In this document: positions 5,835-6,319 of the stretch, piece by piece | Layout: each line of letters begins with the position of its first letter | How positions within the stretch are numbered: the stretch's first letter is position 1 | Assembly (NCBI GenBank): GCA_002496475.1 | Contig: DAJV01000030.1 | Coordinates: 1 to 6,319, forward strand | From: Vulcanisaeta sp. UBA163 | GTDB taxonomy: Archaea; Thermoproteota; Thermoprotei; Thermoproteales; Thermocladiaceae | Direction: 5' to 3' | Length of the DNA: 6,319 nucleotides | Made by a program: the position numbers and the translations under genes | Notes under the pieces: model-generated | Databases searched by the model: none | Told to the model about the DNA's origin: nothing | The model's input: only the letters and a program-made list of their open reading frames with translations

Positions 5835-5868
5835 GTTAACCAACAAAAGTACTGTTGTTACTATTCAG

Positions 5869-5904
5869 TGTTTTTCAAAAATCTCCATCGATTACTCATT
5901 TCAC
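5869..5904. repeat. Imperfect direct repeat, copy A
   Basis: This copy contains TGTTTTTC (5869-5876), ATCTCCAT (5881-5888) and CTCATTTCAC (5895-5904). The same three blocks in the same order recur at 6038-6074 with different spacers (4 versus 8 nt, and 6 versus 3 nt). On the minus strand each copy begins GTGAAATGAG and continues with a short region that could encode a few similar residues (EMSNRWRF here), ending in a stop. Possibly remnants of a duplicated element or small gene. Confidence 0.4.
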
Positions 5905-6037
5905 GAAAACACGGACATTATTTACTTATTCCTTGAATACCCGTAGCATCTTATTCACTTTAACCCAGGGACTGGGGCATCGTTGTACATTCCTGTTTAG
6001 GTTAGTCTCAACGCAATAGCTTAACCATCTTCCTCAT

Positions 6038-6074
6038 TGTTTTTCTAGGCATTATCTCCATTCGCTCATTTCAC
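6038..6074. repeat. Imperfect direct repeat, copy B
   Basis: Second copy of the repeat: TGTTTTTC (6038-6045), ATCTCCAT (6054-6061) and CTCATTTCAC (6065-6074). It starts 169 bp after copy A. Minus-strand translation next to it (EMSEWR followed by a stop) resembles copy A, but neither copy keeps an open frame of useful length. Confidence 0.4.
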
Positions 6075-6145
6075 CACAGCATCATTCAATGCCCTTTGTT
6101 GCAAAATATGATTGTGATTTTAAATAGTTTAATTAATTGGTTAAT

Positions 6146-6319
6146 TTACGAGTGCTTCTTAACTGATGTATGAATAACCGGGACCACTATGCACTTATCA
6201 TTGCCAGTGATAACGACGCTATTTATAGCGCCAAAGTCGACAGTTACATCATAGCTAGTCCCATTAATAATCACTGGACTTGGCTCAAGCGGTACCTCAA
6301 ACCTACTACTCGGTAGTTT
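6146..6319 (-). CDS. C-terminal fragment of a DUF4382-like protein (runs off window)
   Basis: The last 57 codons of a minus-strand gene whose start lies beyond the right edge, closed by TAA at 6146-6148. The peptide contains FEVPLEPSPVIINGTSYDVT, then VDFGAINSVVITGNDKCIVV and PVI. This resembles the end of DUF4382-type beta-sandwich proteins, where a hydrophobic strand with a DFD-like turn is followed by SVV-x-TGN-x-x-Y-x-x-x-PVI. Such proteins are usually secreted or lipid-anchored with unknown function, but no signal peptide can be seen in this fragment. The alternating hydrophobic pattern and uninterrupted frame to the edge support a real gene. The family call is from memory of the motif and is moderate at best. 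Confidence 0.55.
   Translation of the reverse strand, partial: KLPSSRFEVPLEPSPVIINGTSYDVTVDFGAINSVVITGNDKCIVVPVIHTSVKKHS

Larger units (their letters stand above)
5835..6145. other. Gene-poor intergenic stretch
   Basis: No convincing protein gene, tRNA or complete C/D box RNA is visible on either strand. All frames are broken by stops within about 60 codons, and the longest open stretch on the plus strand (ending at the TAG at 5943) has no usable start. Contents are the two imperfect repeats listed separately, a small perfect hairpin CCCAG-GGA-CTGGG at 5964-5976, and an A/T-rich block at about 6116-6145 that contains a minus-strand TATA-like ATTTAAAA with no obvious gene after it. It may be decayed coding DNA or regulatory space between the DUF4382-like gene and the small wHTH gene. 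Confidence 0.5.

Noticed and set aside
5964..5976. Hairpin CCCAG-GGA-CTGGG as a terminator
   Set aside because: The stem is short, no U-tract follows on either strand, and no adjacent gene ends nearby.
5835..6145. CRISPR array or insertion sequence in the gene-poor stretch
   Set aside because: Only two imperfect copies with unequal internal spacing are present, and there are no terminal inverted repeats, target duplications or transposase frame.

Overview
The window looks like chromosomal DNA of a hyperthermophilic crenarchaeon, most likely of the Thermoproteales (a Vulcanisaeta/Caldivirga-like genome is my best guess; this rests on style, not on a marker gene). The evidence is an archaeal-type asparagine synthetase derived from a class II aminoacyl-tRNA synthetase, archaeal wHTH regulators, two compact C/D box guide RNAs, GTG starts, no clear Shine-Dalgarno sites, and A/T-rich TATA-like boxes 20-25 nt upstream of most start codons, as expected for leaderless mRNAs.

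Layout. A minus-strand series occupies 23-4819, in transcription order: cobQ (cobyric acid synthase, 3332-4819), an asparagine synthetase (2180-3253), a MetE-catalytic-domain methyltransferase (910-2061) and a MarC-family membrane protein (23-634). Each gene has its own TATA-like box, so this is a co-directional series rather than one tight operon. The 635-909 gap holds two previously unmarked C/D box sRNA genes: one on + (783-830) and one on - (848-898), tail to tail. They share part of their D-guide sequence. Divergent from cobQ, a membrane-anchored wHTH regulator (4916-5503, +) overlaps by 54 bp, convergently, a small soluble wHTH protein (5450-5749, -).

Upstream of the small wHTH gene, 5771-6145 has no convincing gene. 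It carries three roughly helically phased GGCAACT-type repeats next to the wHTH promoter and a pair of imperfect direct repeats. The right edge (6146-6319, -) is the C-terminus of a protein resembling the DUF4382 family.

How the genes may work together: corrinoid synthesis (cobQ) and a core MetE-like methyltransferase could be linked, because some archaeal core methionine synthases take methyl groups from corrinoids. However, the MetE-like protein has Asp where the first zinc Cys normally sits, so its reaction is uncertain. The two wHTH proteins are candidate local regulators with unknown targets. The strongest unannotated signal is the C/D sRNA pair.
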